Origin: Ectopseudomonas chengduensis
GTDB lineage: Bacteria; Pseudomonadota; Gammaproteobacteria; Pseudomonadales; Pseudomonadaceae
Assembly (NCBI RefSeq): GCF_015712065.1
Contig: NZ_JACFYZ010000003.1
Span: forward strand, 310,001 to 374,000
Length of the DNA: 64,000 bases
Direction of reading: 5' to 3'
How positions within the stretch are numbered: the stretch's first letter is position 1; every line of letters begins with the position of its first letter. A program made the position numbers and the translations under genes. Positions 1 through 8,712 of the stretch are shown here, piece after piece. The notes under the pieces are model-generated. The model searched no databases, had not been told where the DNA came from, and worked only from the letters and a program-made list of their open reading frames with translations.

Positions 1-748
1 GCAGTGCGCCGCCGCCAGCGCCGAGGAAGACGAACTTGCTCTTGAGCTTGCGCGTGGCGCCGGAGCGGGTGTCCTTGATGTCCACCAGCCAGCCTTCACC
101 GTCGCGCTTGAGGTCGGTGACCTTCTGGTTGCAGGTGACCTTGGCGTCGGGCTGGGTGGTCAGGTAGGCGAGCATCTGCTCGGTGACCGCACCGAAGTTG
201 ACGTCGGTGCCGGCCTGCACACGGGTCATCGCCAACGGTTCGCTGGCATCGCGGCCCGGGATCAGCAGCGGCGCCCATTCGGCGATGGTGCCACGGTCCT
301 CGGTGTACTCCATCTCGGTGAAGGCGTGATGCTGACGCAGGGCCTCGAAACGCTTCTTGAGGAAAGCAATGCCGCTTTCGCCGCGCACGAAGCTCATGTG
401 CGGCACCGGGTTGATGAAGGTCTTCGGCGAGTTGATCGCGCCTTTTTCGATCAGGTAGGCCCAGAACTGCTTGGACTCCTCGAACTGGGCGTTGATGTTC
501 ACCGACTTCTTGATGTCGATGCTGCCGTCCGCGCCTTCCGGGGTGTAGTTCAGTTCGCACAGCGCGGCGTGACCGGTGCCGGCGTTGTTCCAGGGGTTGG
601 AGCTTTCCACTGCGCCGGACTCGCGCAGCTCTACCACTTCCAGCGTGATGCCGGGGTTGAGTTCCTTGAGCAGTACGCCCAGGGTCGCGCTCATGATGCC
701 AGCGCCAACCAGCACCACATCTACGCTTTGGTAATCGTTATGCGCCAT
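1..748 (-). CDS. mqo: Malate:quinone oxidoreductase, C-terminal part beyond window
   Basis: FAD-dependent, membrane-associated enzyme that oxidises malate to oxaloacetate and passes electrons to quinone, replacing or supplementing NAD-linked malate dehydrogenase in the TCA cycle. Only the first 249 codons are present; the gene runs off the left edge. The N-terminus reads [20 protein letters not shown], a Rossmann dinucleotide-binding motif (GAGIMS). It is followed by the family-typical [20 protein letters not shown] segment and later by a GAGGGAL motif. The ATG is preceded by GGAGAGG, a good ribosome binding site. No interruption is visible in the part shown. Family assignment is firm; a Pseudomonas genome may carry more than one mqo paralogue, so which copy this is cannot be told. 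Confidence 0.93.
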   Translation of the reverse strand, partial: MAHNDYQSVDVVLVGAGIMSATLGVLLKELNPGITLEVVELRESGAVESSNPWNNAGTGHAALCELNYTPEGADGSIDIKKSVNINAQFEESKQFWAYLIEKGAINSPKTFINPVPHMSFVRGESGIAFLKKRFEALRQHHAFTEMEYTEDRGTIAEWAPLLIPGRDASEPLAMTRVQAGTDVNFGAVTEQMLAYLTTQPDAKVTCNQKVTDLKRDGEGWLVDIKDTRSGATRKLKSKFVFLGAGGGAL

Positions 749-1211
749 TAACCTCTCTCCAAGAAAACTGCACCAGATGGATGGCCGTTCGGCCTTTCAG
801 GGCGATACCGGCAGACTCAGGCGTGATGCCCTGTCGTTCGGTGGGGAGGGTCAAGGCTGGGATTTGCGGACGCAAAACTGTTCATCTGTTCGCCACACTC
901 TTGTGAAGTTTGTAAAAACCGTTTTTTTCACGCTCTTTTGGAGCGGTGAACCTCAAAAGCTCGACTGCCTCGGCGCGCTTTTGCCCGTGCAAATCATGCA
1001 ATGCATGGCTGCTATCGGCTCTGCATATGGGCTGAAGGCGGCTGACCGGAAGCGGCAGCTCGAAGTGGGCGACTCTCTGGGGCGGGGCGATGACGTTGCA
1101 TCGGCGAGGTCGTGCGGCCCGATCAGGAGACGTCCTTATAATCGGGGCGCGATTATAACGGTGAATGAGGGGAAATTGATCGCCCCTGCGTGACTTTTAT
1201 TCTTCCGCCGG
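749..1211. other. Intergenic region upstream of mqo
   Basis: This stretch of about 460 bases has no convincing gene. A plus-strand reading frame of 138 codons (777-1193) lacks a ribosome binding site and resembles no family I know. It contains an AT-rich patch near 905-960, a plausible place for the mqo promoter. It also has a perfect 8-bp inverted repeat, TTATAATC at 1136-1143 and GATTATAA at 1151-1158, seven bases apart. The repeat resembles two outward-facing -10 boxes or a small operator. Confidence 0.4.
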
Positions 1212-1442
1212 TCAGGCCGCCAACGGGCGAGCGGCTGGTGCGTGTGTGACGACCGGGGTGATCCGGGCACTGGCGGGCAAGGGGGAGCCCAGCCAGGAGA
1301 TGCTCGGCTCGCGAACTTCCACCCAGTCAGCCTGGCTCGGGTGTTCCTGCATCTGTCGCAGGGCGCGGCAAACTCCCTCTCCATCGATCAGGGCAAAATG
1401 GCGCATCGGGCGAGCACGGCTGAACAGACGGCGCAATAGCAT
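1212..1442 (-). CDS. Small hypothetical protein
   Basis: A 76-residue protein of unknown function. Its core (MRHFALIDGEGVCRALRQ... then WVEVREPSISWLG) looks like a genuine small globular protein rather than random translation, with alternating hydrophobic positions and a tryptophan-rich middle. The ATG chosen has GGAG eight bases upstream. An internal Met at residue 13 (start at 1406) is an alternative, but it has no clear ribosome binding site. No signal peptide or membrane segment is seen. It stands alone between mqo and the YajG-type lipoprotein gene. I do not recognise the family. Confidence 0.5.
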   Translation of the reverse strand: MLLRRLFSRARPMRHFALIDGEGVCRALRQMQEHPSQADWVEVREPSISWLGSPLPASARITPVVTHAPAARPLAA

Positions 1443-1608
1443 GGTGAAGGCTCCAGCGTGATGACGGGTATCTTTATGCCAGGGCGTGGTGACAGGCTGA
1501 TGACAGGAACCGCAACGCTGTGCTGACGGTCCTATGCTGCACCACTGTCGGCCTCAGGCCGCGCTGGGTATACTGCCGGCCACTTTTACCTCACTCGGAG
1601 AGATGAGC

Positions 1609-2193
1609 ATGCTGCACCGTGCGTTGATCGCCTTGCTTGCTGCCGCCAGCCTGACTCTGGCCGGTTGCGCCCTCAGCCCTCAGCAACTCACCCCGCAACC
1701 CAAGCTCACCAGCTCATTGACTCCCGTGGGTCAGGGCCAGCCGGTGGTGGTGCGCGTGGTTGATGGCCGTCCTTCGCCTGTGCTTGGCACCCGCGGTGGT
1801 CTGTATCCGGAAACCAGTTCCATCAGCGTCAGCCCCGAGTATGTGCTGCCCAAGCTGCAGGCTGAGGCCGAGGCTGCTGTGCGTCTGCTCGGCTTCACCC
1901 CGTCGGCCAACGCCTACAACGCGCCGCAACTGACCATCACCCTGGCGGAACTGAAGTATCAGTCGCCTAAAGAGGGTATGTATGTCACCGAGGCAGATAT
2001 CTCCGCTTCCATTCGCGCTGACGTGCAGGGCGGTAGCCGCCGCTACACCGGCCGCTACGGCGCTTCGCTGAATCAGCGTTTCGGCAGCGCACCGAACCAG
2101 CAGACCAACACCAAGCTGGTGGGTGATGTGCTCAGCGACGCGCTGACCCGTGCGTTCAAGGACCCGACCATTGGCCAGGTTCTACTGCAGTAA
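1609..2193 (+). CDS. YajG-family outer-membrane lipoprotein
   Basis: Putative lipoprotein of 194 residues. The N-terminus (MLHRALIALLAAASLTLAGC) is a lipoprotein signal peptide with lipobox LAGC and the acylated Cys at residue 20. The mature part (PVVVRVVDGRPSPVLGTRGG...) matches the YajG family pattern of a DxRP-type strand, a central YxSP segment and a C-terminal region ending IGQVLLQ. The second of two adjacent ATGs (1609) is preferred because GGAG lies eight bases upstream; the ATG at 1603 is too close. The cellular role of YajG is not established. The gene is monocistronic, with its own terminator immediately downstream. Confidence 0.8.
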   Translation: MLHRALIALLAAASLTLAGCALSPQQLTPQPKLTSSLTPVGQGQPVVVRVVDGRPSPVLGTRGGLYPETSSISVSPEYVLPKLQAEAEAAVRLLGFTPSANAYNAPQLTITLAELKYQSPKEGMYVTEADISASIRADVQGGSRRYTGRYGASLNQRFGSAPNQQTNTKLVGDVLSDALTRAFKDPTIGQVLLQ

Positions 2194-2210
2194 TTTCTAG
2201 CGTCACCACG

Positions 2211-2238
2211 AAAAACGCCCCGCATTGCGGGGCGTTTT
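2211..2238 (+). terminator. Intrinsic terminator after the YajG-type gene
   Basis: Stem AACGCCCCGC / GCGGGGCGTT with a short ATT loop followed by TTTC. The 5' side begins with an A-run, so it can also work for the convergent small gene at 2255-2461. Confidence 0.88.
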
Positions 2239-2254
2239 CATTTGTCCTGGGTTT

Positions 2255-2461
2255 TCATGCCGCTTCGGCGTAGAACTCCGGCAGGCTCATGCCGGTGCGG
2301 TTGTCGATGTCCGGCAGGTCGTAATGCTCGTGGCCGCCAAGGGCGCAGTACACCAGCCAATGCTGGTCCTGTACGTTGAAGGAGAGTTCGTCGACCACGG
2401 CGTCCACTTCATCCAGCGAGTCGATCAGGTAATCGCGATCCAGCGGTTGTGAATTAAGCAT
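2255..2461 (-). CDS. Small acidic hypothetical protein
   Basis: A 68-residue acidic protein beginning MLNSQPLDRDYLIDSLDEVD and ending SLPEFYAEAA. The start is supported by GGAGGA six bases upstream of the ATG; a longer frame extending to 2551 has no comparable signal. There is no signal sequence or membrane segment. The repeated Asp/Glu and the single C-G-G-H-E-H patch are the only visible features. I do not recognise the domain. It is flanked by a terminator on its 3' side. Confidence 0.65.
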   Translation of the reverse strand: MLNSQPLDRDYLIDSLDEVDAVVDELSFNVQDQHWLVYCALGGHEHYDLPDIDNRTGMSLPEFYAEAA

Positions 2462-2735
2462 GGCAGGTCCTCCAGGGACGTTGAGGTTTGGCTCCAGCAA
2501 CAGTCGTGACTGTTTGGTCACTATTGGAGATACAAACCCTAGGCCAGGCATATGACAGTTTTCAGACGATTTCGGGATAGCAGGCTGCGTTCGTCGGAAA
2601 CGAACCTTATAAAAGCGCTAGTTCAGTACACTGCACGACGACTTTTTGAGGGTCGAGACGCACCGTTTCTCGGCCGAAATCCCCATTCTGGTGCAGTGGC
2701 GGGGTTGCTGCACCATGCTGTTCTCGAGGTGTTGC

Positions 2736-3011
2736 ATGTCGCTGCAGATATTGTGGTCGCTGTTCCTCGCCTATCCGGCCGGAGCGGTGAATTCATTGGC
2801 ATTGTTCTTCGCGTTGGCGGGAGCCTGGCTGTGTCTGATGACCCGCTTGCGTGAGCAGCGCGGTATGGCGCGCGTGCTGGCTCAGGGTGAGCTGGACGAA
2901 AGCGAAGCACAGGATGAGCGCACTGTGCGCATCAACCGCTTCTTCTACCGTTTCGGGGCCATATGCCTGGGCGCAGCCCTGCTGCTGTCCTGGCTCAGCA
3001 CGCGGCTTTGA
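2736..3011 (+). CDS. Small two-helix membrane protein
   Basis: A 91-residue hypothetical inner-membrane protein with two predicted transmembrane helices. The first is at about residues 3-30 (LQILWSLFLAYPAGAVNSLALFF and following). The second is near the C-terminus at about 72-88 (FGAICLGAALLLSWLS). They are separated by a charged 35-residue loop rich in Arg and Glu. The ATG at 2736 has GAGG six bases upstream. A Met at 2715 would add seven residues (MLFSRCC) but lacks a ribosome binding site. Function unknown. A terminator follows within 25 bases. Confidence 0.6.
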   Translation: MSLQILWSLFLAYPAGAVNSLALFFALAGAWLCLMTRLREQRGMARVLAQGELDESEAQDERTVRINRFFYRFGAICLGAALLLSWLSTRL

Positions 3012-3030
3012 TGCCTGAGCGATAAACGAG

Positions 3031-3056
3031 AACGGCAGCCTGATGGCTGCCGTTTT
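3031..3056. terminator. Bidirectional intrinsic terminator
   Basis: Stem AACGGCAGCC / GGCTGCCGTT with loop TGAT, followed by TTCGTTT on the plus strand. It separates the small membrane protein gene from the convergent acyltransferase gene ending at 3076. Confidence 0.85.
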
Positions 3057-3075
3057 CGTTTGTAGCGCGGGCTTC

Positions 3076-4239
3076 TTACAAAGGCAGACCCGCCTTGATC
3101 CGATACTGATTGCGCACCGGATTGGCGTACTGCAGGATCAGGAACGGCTTTTCTTCGGCGCTGCAGGCGGCCAGGCGTTTGTTCCACTGCGCTTCGGCCT
3201 TGGCCAGTTCCGCGGCATCGAATACGTCGCTTGCTGCTGGCACGTTCAGCTCGGCCTCGCGGCCTTCCCACATGGCGTAGGCCAGGTAGTGCACGGGGAA
3301 CAGGCGATACTGGCCGAGAATGTGACGATCCATCTCCTGGGCAAGCTGCTTGGTGTCCTCCAGGCCGGCGACAGGCGGACTGAAGTGCAGATGCACGCGC
3401 CCTTTGTAGCCGGTGATGCCCAGGGCGATGCTGGCGTCGTCTTCGCCCGGCGCCTTGGTATAGCTGCCCGTGGCGGCGCGTACGCAGAGTTCGCGGGCCT
3501 TGGCCAGGTCGCAGGGATCGTACTCGTAGCTGATCGACACCGGGATCAGGTTGAGCGAGTCGATGACCTCGGCGAACGGTTCGTCCTTGCGGCTCATGTG
3601 GAACATCTTGAGGATGGCCGAGTCGGTACGGTCGTCACCGTCCTTGGCGCGGCCCTCGGCCTGGGCGATCCAGATCGACTCGCCATCTTCGCGAATCGAG
3701 TGGTTGATATAGGCCGAGAGCAATTGATAGGCCGCCAGCTTCTCGCGTCGCCCGCTGATCGAGCGGTGCACGATGAAGCTCTTGTTCAGGCGCATCAGGT
3801 CGCTGACGAAGGGGCGCTGCAGCAGGTTGTCGCCAATGGCGATACGTGGCGTCTGCAGGCCGGCGTGGTAGACGGCGTAATTGACGAAGGCCGGGTCCAT
3901 GACGATATCGCGATGGTTGGCCAGGTACAGATAGGGCTTGCCGGGTTGCAGGTGTTCCAGGCCGGAGTAGCTGATGCCATCACTGGCATGCTCGATGGTG
4001 CGGTCTATGTAGGGCTCGATCTTTTCCTGCAGCTTGGAAATCGAATCGATGCTGGCGAACTCGCTGCGCAGCCGCGCGGCGATCAGTGGCTTGAGCAGCC
4101 AGCCGAATGGCCCGGCCAGGCGCGGGAAGCGAAAACGGGTGAGGGTGCCGAGAAGCGCCGGGTCGGCGAGCAGGCGCGCCAGTACGGGGCGCACTTCTGC
4201 ATCGGCATAGGGTCGGATGGCATCGAATGCGCCCATCAT
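3076..4239 (-). CDS. PlsC-like glycerolipid acyltransferase
   Basis: A 387-residue member of the glycerophosphate/lysophospholipid acyltransferase superfamily, expected to transfer an acyl chain to a lysophospholipid or related acceptor at the inner membrane. The catalytic block LANHRDIVMDPAF is at about residues 105-117. In it the His is followed by Asp at +2 and +6, so the spacing is H-x5-D rather than the usual H-x4-D. Motif II-like RSISGRREK and the acceptor-site segment IWIAQAEGRAKDG follow. No long hydrophobic N-terminal helix is present, unlike the second acyltransferase at 34255. Two ATG codons in tandem start the gene, with a GAGAG ribosome binding site. Substrate is unknown. Confidence 0.78.
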   Translation of the reverse strand: MMGAFDAIRPYADAEVRPVLARLLADPALLGTLTRFRFPRLAGPFGWLLKPLIAARLRSEFASIDSISKLQEKIEPYIDRTIEHASDGISYSGLEHLQPGKPYLYLANHRDIVMDPAFVNYAVYHAGLQTPRIAIGDNLLQRPFVSDLMRLNKSFIVHRSISGRREKLAAYQLLSAYINHSIREDGESIWIAQAEGRAKDGDDRTDSAILKMFHMSRKDEPFAEVIDSLNLIPVSISYEYDPCDLAKARELCVRAATGSYTKAPGEDDASIALGITGYKGRVHLHFSPPVAGLEDTKQLAQEMDRHILGQYRLFPVHYLAYAMWEGREAELNVPAASDVFDAAELAKAEAQWNKRLAACSAEEKPFLILQYANPVRNQYRIKAGLPL

Positions 4240-4338
4240 GCTCTCTTGTTCTAGAACGGCTAAGGTTGAAAGGGGGTCTGCTTAAACAGGGTGAGCAGTA
4301 GACCGGCGATTATAACGCCAAGTCACAAGGAGGCCGCG

Positions 4339-4521
4339 ATGCTGGAAAGCCAGTTGTATTATTGCCCCTATTGCGGCGAGCCGGCCGAGGCGCTGCTGGA
4401 TCTGTCGGGTGGTGATCAGTCCTACATCGAAGATTGTCCGGTGTGTTGCCGGCCGATCGAGTTCGAGCTGCGTACGGACGGCACCGAGTGGGAGTTGGAC
4501 GTTCGCGGGGAGAACGACTGA
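4339..4521 (+). CDS. CPXCG-motif cysteine-rich protein
   Basis: A 60-residue protein of the Cys-rich CPXCG family. It carries two knuckles, CPYCGE near residue 9 and CPVCCRP near residue 33, a likely single zinc site. The start has an excellent AAGGAGG ribosome binding site. Its stop overlaps the ATG of the next gene (TGATG), so the two are translationally coupled. The function of the family is unknown. Confidence 0.8.
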   Translation: MLESQLYYCPYCGEPAEALLDLSGGDQSYIEDCPVCCRPIEFELRTDGTEWELDVRGEND

Positions 4522-4781
4522 TGCAACGAATCTACGAACCGGAAAACCTGCTGGAAGGGCAGATGCTGGTGGACATGCTGGCCAGTGAGGGCGTCGAGGC
4601 GCACCTGCTCGGTCAGCATCTGGTCGGTGCGGTGGGGGAGTTGCCGGCGTGCGGCCTGCTTGGTTTGGTCGTCGCTGATCCGTACGCCGAACGGGCGCGT
4701 ACGCTGATCGCTGAGTACAATGCGGCGCAACCTGTGCCTGGCGATGAGCCAGAGTCCTTTCAGGGCGTGTTGCTCTGTTGA
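4521..4781 (+). CDS. DUF2007-type putative signal-transducing protein
   Basis: An 86-residue protein beginning MQRIYEPENLLEGQMLVDML. It matches the DUF2007 pattern: an N-terminal strand, a helix that reads like 'more than one locus per polypeptide, GVEAHLLGQ', then the hydrophobic segment LPACGLLGLVVADPYAERAR. DUF2007 proteins are small alpha/beta domains of unknown biochemical role, sometimes described as signal transducers. The start codon shares one base with the stop of the cysteine-rich protein gene, a typical coupled pair. The SRAP gene follows 27 bases later and is probably in the same transcript. Confidence 0.75.
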   Translation: MQRIYEPENLLEGQMLVDMLASEGVEAHLLGQHLVGAVGELPACGLLGLVVADPYAERARTLIAEYNAAQPVPGDEPESFQGVLLC

Positions 4782-4808
4782 CGCGCCCCCTGCCTGTCGA
4801 GTCGTTTC

Positions 4809-5426
4809 ATGTGTGGACGTTATGCCTTGTTCCGCTGGTCGCCCGCTTTTGCGGCGTTGCCCGGTTTTCCCGCTGACCAGAAGCCGCACTGGAACCTGGC
4901 GCCCAACGGTCAGGTGCTGATGTTGCGTGCTGGCGAGGGTGGACCGCAGGCGGCTGCGGCACGTTGGGGGCTGACGCCGGCCTGGCTCAAGGATCTGTCC
5001 AAGACCCCGGCTCATGCCCGCGCCGAAACCCTGGCCGAGCAGCCGATGTTCCGTGAGCCCTTTCGCCAGCGTCGTGCGCTGCTGCCGGCCAATGGCTTTT
5101 ATGAGTGGCGCGGGGGCGCGCGCAAGCGGCCTTACTGGATGAGCAACGGTGAGCCGCTGATGTATTTCGCGGCGTTGTGGGAGCTTTATCCGGTGGGCGG
5201 GCAGGAGTACCTGAGCGTGGCGCTGATCACTCAGGAGGCTGCCACGCTGCGGCGGCCCTTGATTCTCGGTGAGCACGAACAGGCGTTGTGGTTGAGCAAC
5301 GACACGCCGTCCGAGCAACTGGCAGCGCTACTGCTCAAGCCGCAGATGGCGCTGCGTGAGCGCGCGCTGGCAACGCTGGTCAACGATCCGCAGCTGGATG
5401 CGCCGGAGTGCCTCACTCCGGCTTGA
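4809..5426 (+). CDS. SRAP-family (YedK/HMCES-like) protein, atypical active site
   Basis: SRAP proteins shield abasic sites in single-stranded DNA by forming a thiazolidine crosslink through Cys2. This 205-residue protein starts MCGRYALF, so Cys2 is exposed after Met removal. It also carries WNLAPNG (about 28-34), the RAET block (71-74), NGFYEW with the conserved Glu at 99, and PLIL near 150-153. Two positions depart from the E. coli enzyme. The Asn of the usual NARxET motif is His69 (AHARAET). The loop that normally supplies the catalytic His before R-[RM]-P is about six residues shorter and has no His (TQEAATLRRP, 141-150). The fold and family are clear, but the activity may be altered. Probably co-transcribed with the two small genes upstream. 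Confidence 0.82.
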   Translation: MCGRYALFRWSPAFAALPGFPADQKPHWNLAPNGQVLMLRAGEGGPQAAAARWGLTPAWLKDLSKTPAHARAETLAEQPMFREPFRQRRALLPANGFYEWRGGARKRPYWMSNGEPLMYFAALWELYPVGGQEYLSVALITQEAATLRRPLILGEHEQALWLSNDTPSEQLAALLLKPQMALRERALATLVNDPQLDAPECLTPA

Positions 5427-5492
5427 GCCTGCGCAGGGTGTCGAGGGGCTGCCCCGGCTGAACACGCGGCGCACCCTACCTGATGAAGTCCC

Positions 5493-7643
5493 TTACACCT
5501 TGAACTGGTTGATCAGCCTGCGTTGCTGTTCGGCCAGCTTGGTCAGTTGGGCGCTGGCCTGGCTGGCTTCGTCGGCACCGCTGGCCACCTCGTTGGCGAC
5601 CTGGCCGATATTGGTGACGTTGCGGTTGATGTCTTCGGCTACCGCACTCTGTTGCTCGGCTGCGCTGGCGATCTGCGTGTTCATATCATTGATCACCGAC
5701 ACCGCCTGGGTGATGGACTCCAGCGATTGAGCGGCCTGGTTGGCGTGCTCCACGCTGTCGTCGGTCTTGCTCTGGCTCTGCTCCATCACCTTGACCACTT
5801 CGCGGGTGCCCTGCTGCAACTGCTGGATCATGTTCTGGATTTCTTCGGTGGCTTGCTGGGTCTTCTGTGCCAGGTTGCGTACCTCGTCGGCGACCACGGC
5901 AAAACCTCGACCTTGTTCGCCAGCGCGGGCTGCCTCGATGGCGGCATTGAGGGCGAGCAGGTTGGTCTGCTCGGCAATGCCGCGTATGGCGACGAGGATG
6001 GCGTTGATGTTCTCGCTGTCCTTGGCCAGGTTCTGCACCACGCCCACGGCGCGGCCGATTTCGCTGGCCAGGGCGGCGATGGCGGTGGAGGTTTCCTGTA
6101 CCACCTGCTTGCCCTGATTGGCCGCGCGGTCGGCATGGTTGGCCGCCTCGGCAGCATGAGTGGCGTTGCGCGCGACGTCCTGCGCGGTGGCCGTCATCTC
6201 GTGTACCGCCGTGGCCACCAGTTCGATCTCGGCCAGTTGCTTCTGCACGCCCTGGTTGGTGCGGATGGCGATGTCGGCAGTGTGCTCGGAGGAGTCGCTG
6301 ACCTGCTGCACCGAGGTCACCACGGAGGCGATCATCGTCTGCAGTTTGGCCAGGAAGGCATTGAAGCCTTGAGCGATTTGTCCCAGCTCGTCCGTGCGGT
6401 CGACCTGTAGGCGCACGGTCAGGTCGCCGTCGCCCTTGGCAATGTCATCGAGCATGCCGACCATCTGCCGCAGCGGGCGGGCGATGCCGTAACCGACGAA
6501 CCAGATTACCAGCAGACCCAGGCCGGCGATCAGCAAGCCCACCAGCGTCATGCCCAGGGTGTCGCCGTCGCGTTGGGTGACGAGCTCAGCCTGCAGTTGG
6601 CGCAGGTCAGCCATCACGGTATCCAGCGGCAGTACCAGCATCAGCACCCAGCGAGCGTCGGTCTGGCCGATGGTGAAGCTGAGGAACAGCTCGATATGGC
6701 TGTCGGCGGGATCGTCCTCGACATGCACGTCGTACTTCGGCATGCCGGGCTGCAGGCTGCTCAGGTTGGCCAGTTCGTTGGCGTCGAGCAGCTCGGTAGC
6801 GGGCTCGCCGAGCTTTTCCGGTGCCTGGGTCGAAGCGACGATACGGCCGTTGCTGGCGATCAGGGCGATCTCGCCAGCGCCGCCATAGAGCTGGGCGTCG
6901 GCCTTGACCAACAGTTCCTGGATGAAGTTGACCGCCAGATCAGCCCCGGCGATACCGCGAAACTCACCGTTGACCAGAATTGGCGAGGTGAAGGAGGCGA
7001 GCATGGTCATCTTGCCGCCGACGTCGTAGGGGGCTGGATCGATCACGCAGGGGCGTTTGCGTTCCTTGGGGCACAGGTAGTACTCGCCCGCGCGCACGCC
7101 GGTCGGCAGCAACTCCTCGCTCTCGGTCGAGCCGATGGCGTCGACAGCGAGGCTGCCGTCGGCATTGCGGTACCACCAGGTCAGGAAGCGGCCGGTGCCG
7201 TCGTAACCATTCTCCTTGCTGCCGGCGTACATATCGTCGCTGGCGTCGAAGGCGTTTGGCTCCCAGCCCAGGTAACTGCCGAGCAACTTGGGATTCTGCG
7301 CCGTGGTTTCACGCACCAGGTTGGCCAGTTCTTCGCGGCTGATGCTGAGCAGTGGGCTGCCGCCGGCATCGGTCATGCCGAGCATGGCGTTGACGCGCGC
7401 CAGGTCGGCGGTGATCTGCAGGGGCGCTTCCAGTTCTCGCTGGATTTCGCTGACCTGGGCCTGCGCCAGCGAGGAAAGACGCTGCTCGATGACCTGCTCG
7501 AGCAGGACCTGGGTGCGTTGCTGCACCAGATTCTGGGTTCGGTCGCTGGCGAACAGGGCGTAGAGCACCAATGCCACGACCACTGCCAGCACACTGGCTC
7601 CGGCGAGGAATGCGACGGAAAACTGGATCGACTTGAACTTCAT
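5493..7643 (-). CDS. Methyl-accepting chemotaxis protein with dCache sensor
   Basis: A 716-residue transmembrane chemoreceptor that would sense a periplasmic ligand and control the CheA kinase. The architecture runs as follows: an N-terminal membrane helix (about 8-32), a large periplasmic double-Cache region (about 38-345), a second membrane helix (about 361-384), HAMP (about 385-440) and a long cytoplasmic signalling coiled coil. The conserved hairpin tip [21 protein letters not shown] lies near residue 560. The sensor contains [13 protein letters not shown], which resembles the first-pocket motif of amine/amino-acid dCache receptors but is not a perfect match to the amino-acid version. There is no C-terminal CheR-binding pentapeptide (it ends RLINQFKV). 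The N-terminus resembles the McpU/TlpQ polyamine receptor group, a weak inference. It stands alone. Confidence 0.88.
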   Translation of the reverse strand: MKFKSIQFSVAFLAGASVLAVVVALVLYALFASDRTQNLVQQRTQVLLEQVIEQRLSSLAQAQVSEIQRELEAPLQITADLARVNAMLGMTDAGGSPLLSISREELANLVRETTAQNPKLLGSYLGWEPNAFDASDDMYAGSKENGYDGTGRFLTWWYRNADGSLAVDAIGSTESEELLPTGVRAGEYYLCPKERKRPCVIDPAPYDVGGKMTMLASFTSPILVNGEFRGIAGADLAVNFIQELLVKADAQLYGGAGEIALIASNGRIVASTQAPEKLGEPATELLDANELANLSSLQPGMPKYDVHVEDDPADSHIELFLSFTIGQTDARWVLMLVLPLDTVMADLRQLQAELVTQRDGDTLGMTLVGLLIAGLGLLVIWFVGYGIARPLRQMVGMLDDIAKGDGDLTVRLQVDRTDELGQIAQGFNAFLAKLQTMIASVVTSVQQVSDSSEHTADIAIRTNQGVQKQLAEIELVATAVHEMTATAQDVARNATHAAEAANHADRAANQGKQVVQETSTAIAALASEIGRAVGVVQNLAKDSENINAILVAIRGIAEQTNLLALNAAIEAARAGEQGRGFAVVADEVRNLAQKTQQATEEIQNMIQQLQQGTREVVKVMEQSQSKTDDSVEHANQAAQSLESITQAVSVINDMNTQIASAAEQQSAVAEDINRNVTNIGQVANEVASGADEASQASAQLTKLAEQQRRLINQFKV

Positions 7644-7837
7644 GGGAGCTCCCGAGCGCAGTGTGTCCTGTTACGGGCTATCGGCCGTGACAGGGGAAAA
7701 CCTTAATAGGCTGATGCGGAGCATCTGGCTGTAGTTGCATTTAGCAAAGATGGCGCACGGCTATCGCGCAAGTGACGCGGTTGCTCGTGCTACGGGGGCG
7801 GCCTAGCATAGGGCGTCCGATTCAAGGAGAAGGCTCG

Positions 7838-8659
7838 ATGAGCAAGGTTCTATATCTGAGTGGCCTGGCTGCTGCCGTGCTGCTGGCAGGGTGTCAGGCC
7901 GTCAATACCACCAGTGGTGGTGCGGTTGGCGTGGAGCGCAAGCAGTACATGTTCAGCATGCTGTCAGCCGACGAAGTCAATCAGATGTACGCGCAGTCCT
8001 ATCAGCAGACGCTGAGCGAGGCGTCGAGCAAGGGCGTGCTGGACAAGACCAGCAACAACGCCAAACGCCTGCAGGCCGTCGCTGATCGCCTGATTCCGCA
8101 GGCGCCGCGCTTTCGCCCGGATGCCGCCAACTGGCAGTGGGAGGTCAATCTGATCAAGAGCCCAGAGCTCAATGCCAACTGCGGGCCAGGCGGCAAGATC
8201 ATCTTCTACAGCGGCATCATCGAGCAGTTGAAGCTGACTGACGATGAAATCGCCGCGATCATGGGCCACGAAATGGCGCATGCCCTGCGTGAGCACAGCC
8301 GTGAAGCGATGTCCAAGGCCTACGGTATTCAGGTGGCCAAACAGGGCGCCAGTGCCCTGCTCGGACTGGGCGAGAGTGGGATGGCCATGGCGGATACGGT
8401 GGTGCAGTACAGCCTGACCTTGCCCAACAGCCGCAGTAACGAGAACGAGGCCGACCTGATTGGCCTGGAGCTGGCTGCCCGCGCGGGTTACAACCCTAAT
8501 GCGGCCATCAGCCTGTGGCAAAAGATGGAGGCCGCCGGTGGTGGTGCGCCGCCCGAGTTCATGAGTACCCACCCGTCGTCCAGCAGCCGTATCGCCTCAC
8601 TGCAGGCGGCGATCCCCAAGGTCATGCCGCTGTACGAGCAGGCCAAGGCCGGGCGTTAA
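7838..8659 (+). CDS. M48-family metalloprotease lipoprotein
   Basis: A 273-residue zinc metalloprotease anchored as a lipoprotein. The signal peptide ends in lipobox LAGC with Cys19. The zinc-binding HEMAH motif is at 144-148, and the third ligand is the Glu in NENEADLIG about 65 residues later. These features fit the periplasmic LoiP/YcaL-type M48 peptidases that degrade misfolded outer-membrane proteins. The TPR tail of BepA is absent. The ATG chosen has AGGAGA upstream and directly precedes the signal peptide. It is monocistronic, bounded by a terminator. Confidence 0.85.
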   Translation: MSKVLYLSGLAAAVLLAGCQAVNTTSGGAVGVERKQYMFSMLSADEVNQMYAQSYQQTLSEASSKGVLDKTSNNAKRLQAVADRLIPQAPRFRPDAANWQWEVNLIKSPELNANCGPGGKIIFYSGIIEQLKLTDDEIAAIMGHEMAHALREHSREAMSKAYGIQVAKQGASALLGLGESGMAMADTVVQYSLTLPNSRSNENEADLIGLELAARAGYNPNAAISLWQKMEAAGGGAPPEFMSTHPSSSSRIASLQAAIPKVMPLYEQAKAGR

Positions 8660-8671
8660 TTTCGGGCCAGG

Positions 8672-8707
8672 AAACGGCGCGGCGTGATTGTTCACGGCGC
8701 GCCGTTT
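8672..8707. terminator. Bidirectional hairpin terminator
   Basis: Perfect 10-bp arms AAACGGCGCG (8672-8681) and CGCGCCGTTT (8698-8707), with an inner CGTGA/TCACG stem. It lies between the convergent M48 protease gene and the SnoaL-like gene. Confidence 0.75.
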
Positions 8708-8712
8708 GCGTT

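Noticed and set aside
777..1193. 138-codon plus-strand frame upstream of mqo
   Set aside because: No ribosome binding site, no recognisable domain, Arg/Gly-rich; probably non-coding.
7715..7745. A possible sigma54 promoter (GGCTGTAGTTGC) before the M48 gene
   Set aside because: The GG to GC spacing is eight rather than ten bases, so it does not fit.
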